DNA of 64,000 nucleotides from Phenylobacterium sp. (GCF_013911965.1 NZ_JACESE010000017.1:1-64000), one strand, 5' to 3'; positions 7,658 to 16,745 are shown, counted from the stretch's first letter. The notes: generated by a model from the sequence alone, not told the origin. Program-made: numbers and translations.

Positions 7658-8449
7658 ATGACTTCACCCCAGGCTTCGGCCGCTCCGGGACAAGCCCGTG
7701 ACGGCTTGCCGCCGATCCGCACCATCGGCCTTTCCGCGCCGTTCGCCTGGCTGGCGGGCGGCTTCGCGGACCTCTGGCGCGCGCCGGGGCCGCTGCTGGC
7801 CTACGGCCTGGCCCTGGCCCTGGTCAGCGCCGGCCTGTGCTGGGGGCTCTATGTCTCCAACCTGGCCTTCTGGGTGCTGATCCTGACCTTCGGCTTCGTC
7901 TTCGTGGCGCCCATGCTGGCCATGGGGCCCTATGAGGCCGGCCGGCGGCTGGAAGCTGGCGAGCCGGTCTCGCTGCCGGCCGTCCTCTTCGTGCGGCCCG
8001 CCTTCCGGCAGGACGTGGCCTATCTCGGCCTCGCCCTCCTGCTGATCTATCTCTTCTGGGGGCGCATCGCCCAGATCGTCTTCGGGCTGTCGACCTACCA
8101 GATGTACGACACGGTCGACGCTTTCGTCGCCTTCGCCCTGCGTTCCGCCGAAGGCCACAACATGCTGCTGGCCGGGACCCTGGTGGGCGGTGTGATCGCC
8201 TTCTTCACCTATGCGCTGGTGGTGGTGGCCGCGCCCCTGCTGCTGAACGGATCGGCCAACGTCTTCGTGGCGGTGATCACCAGCTTCCGCGCGGTGGCGG
8301 CCAATCCCGGGCCGATGCTGCTGTGGGCGGCGATCCTGGCGGTCTTCATCCTCGCCTCGGCGGCGACCGGTTTCCTGGCCTTCGTCATCGTCTTCCCCTG
8401 GCTGGGTCTCGCCAGCTGGCGCGCCTATCGGGCGCTGGTGGCGGAATAG
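7658..8449 (+). CDS. DUF2189 integral membrane protein
   Basis: A 263-aa protein with six or so hydrophobic segments and the DUF2189-type N-terminal region (PPIRTIGLSAPFAWLAGGFADLWRAP shortened to PFAWLAGGFADLW) followed by PGPLLAYGLALALV. The conserved MGPYEAGRRLEAGEPVS loop is typical of the family. DUF2189 proteins are commonly encoded near respiratory cytochromes; here the gene is divergent from the cytochrome c operon across a 216-base shared upstream region, which supports a link to respiration or haem-protein assembly. The molecular function is unknown. ATG 7658 is preceded by GGGAGG. Confidence 0.85.
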   Translation: MTSPQASAAPGQARDGLPPIRTIGLSAPFAWLAGGFADLWRAPGPLLAYGLALALVSAGLCWGLYVSNLAFWVLILTFGFVFVAPMLAMGPYEAGRRLEAGEPVSLPAVLFVRPAFRQDVAYLGLALLLIYLFWGRIAQIVFGLSTYQMYDTVDAFVAFALRSAEGHNMLLAGTLVGGVIAFFTYALVVVAAPLLLNGSANVFVAVITSFRAVAANPGPMLLWAAILAVFILASAATGFLAFVIVFPWLGLASWRAYRALVAE

Positions 8450-8517
8450 GCCGGACCGGCGCTGGCCGCGGGGCCGCGCGCGTCCTACATCGAGCCGGTC
8501 TCTTGCCGGGAGGTTCG

Positions 8518-9264
8518 ATGAAGCTCGTCCTGCGCGCCCTCCTGGGCCTCGCCGCCGCACTGGCCGCCGCCGGCGCCGCCGCAGGCGCGGAGGTGCGGGT
8601 GGCGGTCGCCGCCAACTTCACCGAGCCGGCCCAGGAGATCGCGCGCGGCTTCGAGGCGGCCACCGGCCACAGGGCGGTCCTCAGCTTCGGCTCCTCCGGG
8701 CAGTTCTACGCCCAGATCGCCAACGGCGCGCCGTTCGAGGTCTTCCTCTCCGCCGATCGGGAACGGCCGCAGAAGGCCGAGGCGCAGGGGCTGGCGGTGG
8801 CCGGCACCCGCTTCACCTATGCGACGGGGCGGCTCGTCCTCTGGAGCCGGACGCCGGGTCTCGTGACGGGGCAGGCGACGCTCGCCCGCGGCGGCTTCGA
8901 CAAGCTGGCCATCGCCGATCCCAAGACCGCCCCCTACGGGCTGGCGGCGGTCGAGACGCTGAGAAAGCTCGGTCTCCACCGGCGGCTGTCGCCGAAGCTC
9001 GTCCAGGGGGCTTCCATCGCCCAGACCTACCAGTTCGCCAGCGCCGGCGCGGCCGAACTCGGCTTCGTGGCCCTGTCGCAGGTCGCCGGGACCCGGGGCG
9101 GCTCGCGCTGGGTGGTGCCGGCCCATCTGCATTCGCCCATCGAGCAGCAGGCGGTGCTGCTCAAGGCCGGGGCCGACGATCCGGCCGCGCGCGCCTTCCT
9201 GGCCTATCTGAAGAGCCCCCAGGCGCGCGCGGTGATCCGCCGCTACGGCTACGAGACGGAGTAG
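8518..9264 (+). CDS. modA: molybdate-binding periplasmic protein ModA
   Basis: Periplasmic substrate-binding protein of the ModA type (248 aa). It has a signal peptide ending near AAGAAAGA, then the family patterns VRVAVAANFTEPAQEIA, SFGSSGQFYAQI and EVFLSADRERP, where the Ser residues bind the oxyanion, and IADPKTAPYGLAA. ATG 8518 follows GGGAGG by 5 bases. No modB or modC follows: the next gene is on the opposite strand. The permease and ATPase must be elsewhere, or this paralogue serves another oxyanion. Confidence 0.88.
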   Translation: MKLVLRALLGLAAALAAAGAAAGAEVRVAVAANFTEPAQEIARGFEAATGHRAVLSFGSSGQFYAQIANGAPFEVFLSADRERPQKAEAQGLAVAGTRFTYATGRLVLWSRTPGLVTGQATLARGGFDKLAIADPKTAPYGLAAVETLRKLGLHRRLSPKLVQGASIAQTYQFASAGAAELGFVALSQVAGTRGGSRWVVPAHLHSPIEQQAVLLKAGADDPAARAFLAYLKSPQARAVIRRYGYETE

Positions 9265-9270
9265 TTCCGC

Positions 9271-10329
9271 CTACTTCGCGGACGCCGCGAGCTTGCCGCC
9301 CGGCGCGGCGACCATCATGGCCACGATGGCTTCGGTGACCTTGGGCTCCAGGCCCTCGGTGTGGCCCTTGTCCTTGCGGACCACGTCGGCCACCAGGCGG
9401 CCGCCGTCACAGTTGGGATAGACATAGACCTCGGCCGTTCCCGGGCGCGCCGTCGTCCCCCAGACCTTGTAGCCGGCGCGCTGGTAGTCCCAGACGTGGC
9501 CCGGCCTCTGATCGACGATGTCTTCGCGCCGGACGCGGGCGTCGCAGCCGTACTTCTGCGCCCAGGGCGAGGTCTCGGGCAGGGTCTCGATCTCGTACTC
9601 GCCGATGGCGAAGATGTGGGAGAAGTCGCAGGCCGGCGTCGCGCCAGGCAGGCGGGCCCCGGCGGGACGCGGGTCCGGCGGCGAGCCGTCGGCCTTGGGC
9701 GGGCCGAAGGCGGCGACGAAGGGCGCCTGGCCGATGCGGCCGCCCGAGAGGCTGAGCCAGCCGTCGACCTTGTCCTTGAAATAGTCGGAGCAGACGATCC
9801 GGCTGGAGGTGAAGCCGCCCTGGCTGTGGCCCGCCAGCCAGAAGGCGGCGATGTTCTGCGGCCCGAAGGCCTCGATGACCATGTCGGAGATGTTCTGCAG
9901 ATGGGCGTCGTCGGCCGCGGCGTCCCAGCGGCGCACGGCGGGCAGGCCCGGGATCATCGCCTGCTCGGTCGCCGCCGTCGGCGTGGCCACCACCAGGCGG
10001 TGCTTGTCCTTGTGGTCCACGGCCGGGAAGTAGTGCCGCTGCCAGTTGCCGATCGAACCGGCGCCGTGGAGGTTCAGGACGAAGACGACCTTCTCGTCCG
10101 GCTTCAGGTCGCAGGGGTAGTCGAGGAAGAATTTGCGGCCGGTCTTGGCGTCGACCGCATCGCCCAGCTCGGCCAGCGCGCCGCCCGTGGCGCACTCCGC
10201 CCCGCTGCAGCGGGCCGGCGGCGGGTTGGCGCAGGTCACGCCCGCCACGTCCTTGGCCATGGCCGGCCCGGCGGACAGCGCGGCGGCCGCGCCGAGCGCC
10301 AGAAGCCCGGTCTTCACCTTGGTCTTCAT
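9271..10329 (-). CDS. secreted alpha/beta hydrolase (esterase-like)
   Basis: A 352-aa exported alpha/beta hydrolase. A signal peptide ends at GPAMA. The nucleophile elbow is GHSQGG; the oxyanion region is VLNLHGAGSIGNW; a His near the end (DKGHTEGLEP) is a candidate catalytic base. Several Cys pairs (VTCANPPPARCSGAEC, PCDL) suggest disulfides in the periplasm. The fold is closest to the poly(3-hydroxybutyrate) depolymerase/feruloyl-esterase type, but the natural substrate cannot be read here. The gene ends 6 bases from modA on the other strand and has its own promoter region facing the helicase gene. Confidence 0.75.
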   Translation of the reverse strand: MKTKVKTGLLALGAAAALSAGPAMAKDVAGVTCANPPPARCSGAECATGGALAELGDAVDAKTGRKFFLDYPCDLKPDEKVVFVLNLHGAGSIGNWQRHYFPAVDHKDKHRLVVATPTAATEQAMIPGLPAVRRWDAAADDAHLQNISDMVIEAFGPQNIAAFWLAGHSQGGFTSSRIVCSDYFKDKVDGWLSLSGGRIGQAPFVAAFGPPKADGSPPDPRPAGARLPGATPACDFSHIFAIGEYEIETLPETSPWAQKYGCDARVRREDIVDQRPGHVWDYQRAGYKVWGTTARPGTAEVYVYPNCDGGRLVADVVRKDKGHTEGLEPKVTEAIVAMMVAAPGGKLAASAK

Positions 10330-10607
10330 CCTGGTATTCCCCTGGAAGGCCCGATCTAAGGGATCGGCGCACGTTTTCTTGTTTCAGCCCTCTTCTTAGG
10401 CGGGGCTTCGACCACAGGTCCAGAGGCCGCCGTTATGCGACCCATTGGCGACTCGCACATGCGGGCGTGTGTTGCGCGCCCAGATGCGCTAAAGGCGGGA
10501 TCGAAAAGATACCGGACCTGCGTTTCTCGCAACGGGCCGGCGCCCCGCGCGGGCGCCGGCCTTCGCCGTTTCGGCGTATGCCAGGGTTCCGGACAGAAGG
10601 AAGATCC
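10330..10607. other. divergent intergenic region with GC hairpin
   Basis: This 278-base stretch separates the divergent hydrolase and helicase genes. It holds a perfect 11-bp inverted repeat (10535-10545 with 10551-10561, loop CGCGC) that would form a very stable hairpin in the helicase leader. On the minus strand a 29-34 codon frame ending at 10356 (start at 10445 or 10460) encodes a Pro/Lys/Arg-rich peptide; it lies just upstream of the hydrolase and could be a real small gene, but nothing confirms it. Confidence 0.45.
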
Positions 10608-12515
10608 ATGCCGTTCCCCGCCACGCATCCGGCGCTCGCCCGGGCGCTCCAGGCCCAGGGCTATGAAGAGCCGACCAGCGTCCAGGCCGCCGTCCTCGAG
10701 GCCGAGCCCGGCCGCGACCTGCTGGTCTCCGCCCAGACCGGCTCGGGCAAGACCGTCGCCTTCGGGCTGGCGGCCGCCGACACTCTGCTGGGCCAGGCCG
10801 AGACCTTCGGCCAGGCGGCCGCGCCGCTGGCCCTGGTGATCGCGCCGACGCGCGAACTGGCCCTGCAGGTGGCGCGCGAACTCTCCTGGCTCTACGCCTC
10901 GGCCCAGGCCCGCGTGGTCACCTGCGTCGGCGGCATGGACGCCCGGCGCGAGCAGCGGGCCCTGGCCGCCGGCTGCCACATCGTGGTGGGCACGCCCGGC
11001 CGCCTGCGCGACCACCTGGAGCGGAGCAATCTCGACCTCTCGGCGCTCAAGGTCGTGGTGCTCGACGAGGCCGACGAGATGCTCGACCTCGGGTTCCGGG
11101 AAGACCTGGAGGAAATCCTCGACTCCGCGCCGGTGGAGCGCCGGACCCTGCTGTTCTCGGCGACCATCGCCAAGGACATCGCGACCCTGGCCCGCCGCTA
11201 TCAGCGGGACTCGATCCGCATCGACACCACCCGCCGCGACGAGGCCCACGGCGACATCGCCTATCGCGCCGTACGGGTGGCCCCGACCGAGATCGAGAAG
11301 GCGGTGGTCAACCTGCTGCGCTTCTACGAGTCGCCCGGCGCCATGATCTTCTGCTCGACGCGGGAGTCGGTCCGCCATCTCTACGGGGCGCTTCGCGAGC
11401 GCGGCTTCTCGGCCGTCCAGCTCTCGGGCGAGCTGTCGCAGAAGGAGCGGGCCGACGCCCTGCAGGCCCTGCGCGACGGCCATGCGCGCGCCTGCGTGGC
11501 GACCGACGTCGCCGCGCGCGGCCTCGACCTGCCCGACCTGGGCCTCGTCGTCCATGCCGAGCTGCCGGTGAACAAGGCCGCCCTCCTGCACCGCAGCGGC
11601 CGCACCGGGCGGGCCGGCAAGAAGGGCGTCTCGGTCCTGGTCGTCCCCTACACCCGCCGCCGCCGCGCCGAGCAGCTCCTGTCAGCGGCCGGCGTCGACG
11701 CCGAATGGTCGGGCCCGCCGACGCTGGAGGAGATCCGCGAGCGCGACCAGGAGCGCTTCCTGGCCGACCCCCTGCTGGCCGAGGAGGCGTCCCCGGAAGA
11801 TGCGGCGCTCGCCGCCCGCCTGCTGGAGGAGCGGGGCGCGGAGGCCGTGGCCGCCGCCCTCGTGCGCCTCTACCGTTCGCGCCAGCCGGCGCCGGAGGAG
11901 GTGGTGGTCGAGGACTTCCGTGACCGCGGGGATCGGGGGCCACGCGACCGCGACGGTCCGCGCGAGCCGCGTGAGCCGCGCGAACCCCGTCAGCAGATGG
12001 AAGGCGCCGTCTGGTTCCGCCTGCCCGTCGGCCGCAGCAAGAACGCCGATCCGAAGTGGCTCGTCCCGCTGATCTGCCGCCTCGGTCACGTGACCAAGAA
12101 GGACATCGGCCAGATCCGCATCTTCGACCGCGAGACCAAGTTCGAGATCAGCCCGGACGTGGAGGCCCGTTTCCGCGAGGCGATCAAGTCGGCCAGCGGC
12201 GGCGACGATATCCGCATCGAGGCCAGCGAACCGCCGGGCCCGGGCGCCGTTCGCCGCGGCCCGCCGACCGGCCGGGGCGGTCCGCCGCGGCGCGGCCCGC
12301 CGCCCGGCAAGGAGGGCCGTGAGGACCGACCGCCGCGTCGCGAACCGCGGGCAGACGGTCCGCGGAGCGAGCGTCCGCGCAGCGAGGCGCCTCGCGGCGA
12401 AGGTCCGCGTGGCGAGGGTCGCCCCAAGGGCGGTCCGCGTTCCGGCCCCGACCGCGGGCCGAAGCCCGACCGGCCGAAGGGCAAGGGCCCTTGGAAGGGG
12501 CCCCGCCGGGGCTAG
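10608..12515 (+). CDS. DEAD-box RNA helicase (DeaD/DbpA-like)
   Basis: ATP-dependent RNA helicase of 635 aa. Visible motifs: AQTGSGKT (Walker A, near residue 42), PTRELALQ, TPGRL, VLDEADEML (near 151), LFSATI (near 181), then the second RecA domain with ATDVAARGLDLP and HRSGRTGRAG. A DbpA-type RNA-binding domain follows (about 460-540, VWFRLPVGRSKNADPKWLVP). The tail (about 545-635) is a disordered, Arg/Gly/Pro-rich region, typical of helicases that join ribosome assembly or RNA degradosomes. ATG 10608 follows AGAAGGAAG by 5 bases. The stop codon overlaps that of the convergent acyl-CoA dehydrogenase in a shared CTAG. The structured leader suggests cold or self-regulation, as for other deaD-type genes, but that is inference. 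Confidence 0.93.
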   Translation: MPFPATHPALARALQAQGYEEPTSVQAAVLEAEPGRDLLVSAQTGSGKTVAFGLAAADTLLGQAETFGQAAAPLALVIAPTRELALQVARELSWLYASAQARVVTCVGGMDARREQRALAAGCHIVVGTPGRLRDHLERSNLDLSALKVVVLDEADEMLDLGFREDLEEILDSAPVERRTLLFSATIAKDIATLARRYQRDSIRIDTTRRDEAHGDIAYRAVRVAPTEIEKAVVNLLRFYESPGAMIFCSTRESVRHLYGALRERGFSAVQLSGELSQKERADALQALRDGHARACVATDVAARGLDLPDLGLVVHAELPVNKAALLHRSGRTGRAGKKGVSVLVVPYTRRRRAEQLLSAAGVDAEWSGPPTLEEIRERDQERFLADPLLAEEASPEDAALAARLLEERGAEAVAAALVRLYRSRQPAPEEVVVEDFRDRGDRGPRDRDGPREPREPREPRQQMEGAVWFRLPVGRSKNADPKWLVPLICRLGHVTKKDIGQIRIFDRETKFEISPDVEARFREAIKSASGGDDIRIEASEPPGPGAVRRGPPTGRGGPPRRGPPPGKEGREDRPPRREPRADGPRSERPRSEAPRGEGPRGEGRPKGGPRSGPDRGPKPDRPKGKGPWKGPRRG

Positions 12516-14257
12516 GCCGACAGGGCTTCGGCGGAGATCGCCTCCAGCTCTTCGGCCCCGGCCGTGACCGCCGCCGCGAGGCCCGGCGCGCCGGCCAGCA
12601 CATGGGCGGCGTAGTGGCGCAGCAGGGCGGGCTTTGCCTGCAGCCAGGCCTCGTCGGATTCGCCGGCGGCGAGCGCCTGCCGGGCCAGAACGAAGCCCCC
12701 GATCACGTCGCCGGCCAGCTTCAGGTAGGGCGTGGCGCCGGCGAGGGAGTCTGCGCCCCGGTGCGACAGCAGCCAGTCGGTCGCCGCCTCCAGCGCCCGC
12801 ACGCCCTCGGCCAGGCGCCGTCCGGCCTCGACCAGGTCGCGCCGCTCGGTCAGGGCTTCGGCCGTCATGGCCATCTCGGCGCACAGCTCGTCCATCACCG
12901 AGCCCTCGGCCATGGAGAGCTTGCGGCCGACCAGGTCCATGGCCTGGATGCCGTTCGTGCCTTCGTAGATCGGGGCGATGCGGGCGTCGCGATAGTGCTG
13001 GGCCGCGCCGGTCTCCTCGATGAAGCCCATGCCGCCGTGGATCTGCACGCCCATGGAGGCCACCTCCACGCCCACATCGGTGGACCAGGCCTTGGCGATG
13101 GGGGTCAGCAGCTCCTGCCGCGCCTTGGCGCCGGCGCGGCGGGCGGGGTCCTCCGCCAGCCGGCCGAGGTCGGCCAGCACGCCGGTCGTCAGGCAGATGC
13201 CCCGCGCGGCCTCGATCTTGGCCTTCATCAGCATCAGGGCCCGGCGGATGTCGGGATGGTCGTAGATGGGCGCCGCCTCGCCGCTCCAGGGCGAGCGGCC
13301 CTGGCGCCGGTCCTGGGCGTAGGCCAGCGCCTGCTGGAAGGCCCGTTCGGCGATGCCCACGCCCTCGACGCCCACCTGCAGGCGCGCGGCGTTCATCATG
13401 ACGAACATGTGGGCCAGGCCCTGGTTCAGCTCGCCCACCAGCTCGGCCCTCGCGCCCTCGAACACCATCACGCAGGTGGGCGAGGCGTGGATGCCCAGCT
13501 TGTGCTCGATGGAGGCGGGGGCGAGGCCGTTGCGTTCGCCGAGCGAACCGTCCTCGTTCACCAGGAACTTGGGCGCCAGGAAGAGGGAGATGCCCTTCAC
13601 GCCAGGGGGCGCGTCGGGCAGGCGGGCCAGCACCAGGTGGCAGACGTTGTCCGTGGCGTCGTGGTCGCCCCAGGTGATGAAGATCTTCTGGCCGAAAAGG
13701 CGGTAGCCGCCGTTCCCGTCGGGCTCGGCGCGGGTGGTGAGCGCGGCGAGGTCGGAGCCCGCCTGCGGCTCGGTCAGGTTCATGGTGCCCGTCCATTCTC
13801 CGGAGACGAGCCGGGGCAGGACGAGCCGCTTCTGCCGCTCGGTCCCGTGCAGGGCGAGCGCCTCGATGGCCGCCTGGGTCAGCATGGGGCAGAGGCCGAA
13901 GGCCATGTTGGCCGCATGCACCATCTCGAAGACGGCCAGCTCCATCGCCTTGGGCAGGCCCTGGCCGCCGTGTTCGGGCTCGGCCGACAGGCTGTTCCAG
14001 CCCTGCTCGGCGAAGGCGCGGTAGGCTTCCGCGAAGCCGGGCGCAGCCGTCACCTGGCCGTCGGCGAAGCTCGCGCCCTGCTGGTCGCCCACCCGGTTGA
14101 GCGGGGCCAGGACGTCGGTGGTGAAGGCGCCGGCGGCCTCCAGGACCGCTGCGGCCGTATCGGCGTCCAGTTCGGGAAAGTGCTTTGCGGTCAGCTCGTC
14201 GAAGCCGGCGACTTTGAGGGCGAAGGCGAGGTCGCGGACGGGCGCGCGGAAGGTCAT
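12512..14257 (-). CDS. acyl-CoA dehydrogenase
   Basis: A 581-aa acyl-CoA dehydrogenase of the longer type with an N-terminal extension and a C-terminal DUF-like helix region, common in alphaproteobacterial fatty-acid oxidation. Diagnostic segments: MNLTEPQAGSDLAALTTRA and KIFITWGDHD in the FAD/substrate region, and IHGGMGFIEETGAAQHYRD with YEGTNGIQAMDL at the C-terminal end of the catalytic domain. ATG 14257 has GGAG about 7 bases upstream; a longer frame to 14326 lacks support. FAD-dependent alpha-beta oxidation of an acyl-CoA in the cytoplasm is expected; chain-length preference is not readable. Confidence 0.92.
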   Translation of the reverse strand: MTFRAPVRDLAFALKVAGFDELTAKHFPELDADTAAAVLEAAGAFTTDVLAPLNRVGDQQGASFADGQVTAAPGFAEAYRAFAEQGWNSLSAEPEHGGQGLPKAMELAVFEMVHAANMAFGLCPMLTQAAIEALALHGTERQKRLVLPRLVSGEWTGTMNLTEPQAGSDLAALTTRAEPDGNGGYRLFGQKIFITWGDHDATDNVCHLVLARLPDAPPGVKGISLFLAPKFLVNEDGSLGERNGLAPASIEHKLGIHASPTCVMVFEGARAELVGELNQGLAHMFVMMNAARLQVGVEGVGIAERAFQQALAYAQDRRQGRSPWSGEAAPIYDHPDIRRALMLMKAKIEAARGICLTTGVLADLGRLAEDPARRAGAKARQELLTPIAKAWSTDVGVEVASMGVQIHGGMGFIEETGAAQHYRDARIAPIYEGTNGIQAMDLVGRKLSMAEGSVMDELCAEMAMTAEALTERRDLVEAGRRLAEGVRALEAATDWLLSHRGADSLAGATPYLKLAGDVIGGFVLARQALAAGESDEAWLQAKPALLRHYAAHVLAGAPGLAAAVTAGAEELEAISAEALSA

Positions 14258-14336
14258 GCAGGGCTCCGGTGTGGGACGGGCCCTATTTAGGCCGCCTGAC
14301 CCAAGGTCACCAAGCCGGGGCGACACGAAGGGCGCG

Positions 14337-15311
14337 ATGGCCTATCACCCGGCCCTGAACTGCGGAGACGGGAGCCAGATGGTCGAGGGCCGCGACGGGA
14401 TCGATGAGGCGCGCACGGCGCTCGCCGCCGGCCGGCTCGTCATCCTGCCGACCGAGACCGTGTACGGCCTGGCCGCCGATGCGGCCGATCCCGCGGCCGT
14501 CGCGGCCATTTTCGAGGCCAAGGGCCGCCCGCGCTTCAATCCCCTGATCGCGCATGTGGCCGACCAGGCCATGGCCGAGCGCACGGCCGTCTTCGACGAC
14601 GATGCGCGCAAGCTCGCCCGCGCCTTCTGGCCCGGGCCGCTGACCCTGGTCCTGCCGGCGGCCGACCCCTCGCCGGTCTGCGATCTGGCGCGCGCAGGCC
14701 TGGAGACCGTCGCCGTCCGCATGCCGGCCCACCCGATCGCCCGCCAGGTGATCGCCGCCTTCGGCGCCCCCGTGGTGGCCCCCTCGGCCAATCGTTCGGG
14801 CCGGCCGAGCCCGACCCGCTTCGCCGACGCCGTGGAGGAGACGGGCGCCTTCGCCGCCGCGGCCCTCGACGGCGGCGCGTGCGAGGTGGGCCTGGAGTCG
14901 ACCGTCGTCGCCCTGCTGGACCGTCCGCGCCTGCTGCGTCCCGGCGCGGTGACCCGAGCGCAGATCGAGGCGGTGATCGGCCCGCTGGCCGAGGCGGAGG
15001 CCGACGCCAAACGTTCGCCCGGCCGCATGGCCCGCCACTATGCGCCCCAGGCGCCGCTCCGCCTGGACGCGGCCGCCCCCGAGCCCGACGAGGCCTATCT
15101 CGCCTTCGGGCCCGATGCGCCGCAAGGCCCGCGGGTGTTCAACCTCAGCCCGGCGGGAGACCTGGCCGAGGCCGCGGCCAACCTCTTCGCCCACCTCCGC
15201 GCCGCCGACCGCACCGCGCCGCGGGCCATCGCCGTCGCGCCCATCCCGAAGTCCGGCCTGGGCGAGGCCATCGACGACCGTCTGCGCCGCGCCGCGGGCT
15301 TTGTCGGCTGA
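14337..15311 (+). CDS. threonylcarbamoyl-AMP synthase, Sua5 type
   Basis: Makes threonylcarbamoyl-AMP for the universal t6A tRNA modification. It has the YrdC catalytic domain (LPTETVYGLAADA, KGRPRFNPLIAHV, PGPLTLVLP, SANRSGRPSPT, ESTVVAL) and, after the linker SPGRMARHYAP, a Sua5 C-terminal domain, giving 324 aa, the usual length of the two-domain form. ATG 14337 is preceded by GAAGGG; an ATG at 14379 is also possible and would lose 14 residues before the conserved part. It is divergent from the acyl-CoA dehydrogenase gene and 24 bases ahead of a flavin dehydrogenase gene. Confidence 0.93.
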   Translation: MAYHPALNCGDGSQMVEGRDGIDEARTALAAGRLVILPTETVYGLAADAADPAAVAAIFEAKGRPRFNPLIAHVADQAMAERTAVFDDDARKLARAFWPGPLTLVLPAADPSPVCDLARAGLETVAVRMPAHPIARQVIAAFGAPVVAPSANRSGRPSPTRFADAVEETGAFAAAALDGGACEVGLESTVVALLDRPRLLRPGAVTRAQIEAVIGPLAEAEADAKRSPGRMARHYAPQAPLRLDAAAPEPDEAYLAFGPDAPQGPRVFNLSPAGDLAEAAANLFAHLRAADRTAPRAIAVAPIPKSGLGEAIDDRLRRAAGFVG

Positions 15312-15335
15312 GCCGCGAAGGACTAGATTTCCGCC

Positions 15336-16745
15336 ATGACCGCGCCCGTTCCCGCCGACGTCCTCTCCCGCCTCAAGGCCGTGCTCGGCGAGGGCGGCTG
15401 GAGCCAGGATCCCGACCGCCTCGCGCCCAAGCTCGTCGAATGGCGCGACAGGTGGAGCGGCCAGACTCCCTTCCTGGCCCTGCCGGGCTCGACGGCGGAC
15501 GTCGCCGCGGTCGTGGGACTCTGCTTCGAGGCCGGCGTCGCCATCACGCCGCAGGGCGGCAACACCGGCCTGGTCGGCGGACAGATCCCGATGGGGGAGG
15601 TCCTGCTCTCCACCGAACGGCTGAAGGCGGTCCGGGATGTCGACGCCTTCGACGACGTCATGGTGTGCGAGGCCGGCGTGACGCTCTCCGAGGCGCACGA
15701 GGCGGCGCTGGCGAAGAACCGGCGCTTCCCGCTCGACCTCGCGTCGCAGGGGACGGCGACCATCGGCGGGGTCGTCTCCACCAACGCCGGCGGCACCGCC
15801 GTGCTGCGTTACGGAACGACCCGGGATCTGGTCATCGGCCTGGAGGCCGTGCTGCCCAACGGCGAAATCTGGCACGGGCTGAAGCGCCTGCGCAAGGACA
15901 ACACCGGCTACGACCTCAAGCAGCTCCTGATCGGGGCGGAGGGGACGCTGGGCGTCGTCACCGCCGCGGCCCTGAAGCTCTTTCCCGTCCTGCCCTCACG
16001 CGCCACGGCCATGGTCGGGCTCTCCGATCCGCGCGCGGCCATCCGCCTGCTGGCGCGGGCCAAGGAGGCGGCCGGCGGCGGGGTGGAGGCCTTCGAACTG
16101 ATGAGCCGGGTCGGCGTCGACTTCGCGCTGAAGAACATCGAGGGCCAGCGCGACCCGCTGCTGACGCGCCATGCCTGGTACGTCCTGGTGGAACTCGCCT
16201 CGGGCGAGCCCGGCGCCGCCGAGGCCGCCATGGAGCGCCTGCTGGGCCAAGCCCTGGAAGACGGCCTGATCGCCGACGCCGCCATCGCCCAGAGCGAGAG
16301 CCAGGCCAAGGCCTTCTGGTCCCTGCGGGAGAACCAGTCGCCGGCCCAGAAGCCGGAGGGGGCGACCTGGAAGCACGACGTCTCCGTACCGGTCAGCAAG
16401 GTCGCCGACTTCCTGGAGATGGCCGGCGCCGCCGTTCGCGAGATCGCGCCCGCGGCCCGCATCTGCGCCTTCGGTCATGTGGGCGACGGCAACATCCACT
16501 ACGACGTGCTGCGCCCCGACGGCGGCGATGACGCGGCCCATTCGGCCTTGCGCGACAATGGATCGCGCCGGGTCCACGATATCGTGGCCAGCCTGGGCGG
16601 CTCCATCTCGGCCGAGCACGGCCTGGGGGCGATGAAGAGCGCCGAGGCCTTGCGCTACAAGGCGGCGGTGGAAGTGAACGCCCTGCGGGCGATCCGCGCC
16701 GCGCTCGACCCGAAGCGCATCATGAATCCGCGCGTCCACTTCTAA
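15336..16745 (+). CDS. FAD-linked D-2-hydroxyacid dehydrogenase (D2HGDH/GlcD family)
   Basis: A 469-aa flavoprotein of the vanillyl-alcohol-oxidase fold. The FAD-binding part has TPQGGNTGLVGGQIP, SQGTATIGGVVSTNAGG and GAEGTLGVVTAA; the cap domain has the metal-ligand motif FGHVGDGNIHYDV and SAEHGLGAMK near the C-terminus. This pattern fits the D-2-hydroxyglutarate dehydrogenase / D-lactate dehydrogenase group; bacteria need the former to recycle 2-hydroxyglutarate made by SerA. The exact substrate is uncertain. It is probably co-transcribed with the upstream Sua5 gene and perhaps with yaaA 52 bases downstream. Confidence 0.88.
   Translation: MTAPVPADVLSRLKAVLGEGGWSQDPDRLAPKLVEWRDRWSGQTPFLALPGSTADVAAVVGLCFEAGVAITPQGGNTGLVGGQIPMGEVLLSTERLKAVRDVDAFDDVMVCEAGVTLSEAHEAALAKNRRFPLDLASQGTATIGGVVSTNAGGTAVLRYGTTRDLVIGLEAVLPNGEIWHGLKRLRKDNTGYDLKQLLIGAEGTLGVVTAAALKLFPVLPSRATAMVGLSDPRAAIRLLARAKEAAGGGVEAFELMSRVGVDFALKNIEGQRDPLLTRHAWYVLVELASGEPGAAEAAMERLLGQALEDGLIADAAIAQSESQAKAFWSLRENQSPAQKPEGATWKHDVSVPVSKVADFLEMAGAAVREIAPAARICAFGHVGDGNIHYDVLRPDGGDDAAHSALRDNGSRRVHDIVASLGGSISAEHGLGAMKSAEALRYKAAVEVNALRAIRAALDPKRIMNPRVHF

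Noticed and set aside
10356-10460. 29-34 codon minus-strand frame encoding a Pro/Lys/Arg-rich peptide
   Set aside because: Possible small gene, but there is no ribosome site and the position overlaps the promoter region of two genes; kept only as a remark.
11682-13796. 704-codon minus-strand frame across the helicase tail and acyl-CoA dehydrogenase gene
   Set aside because: Arg/Gly/Ala-rich translation without motifs, over two certain genes in other frames.
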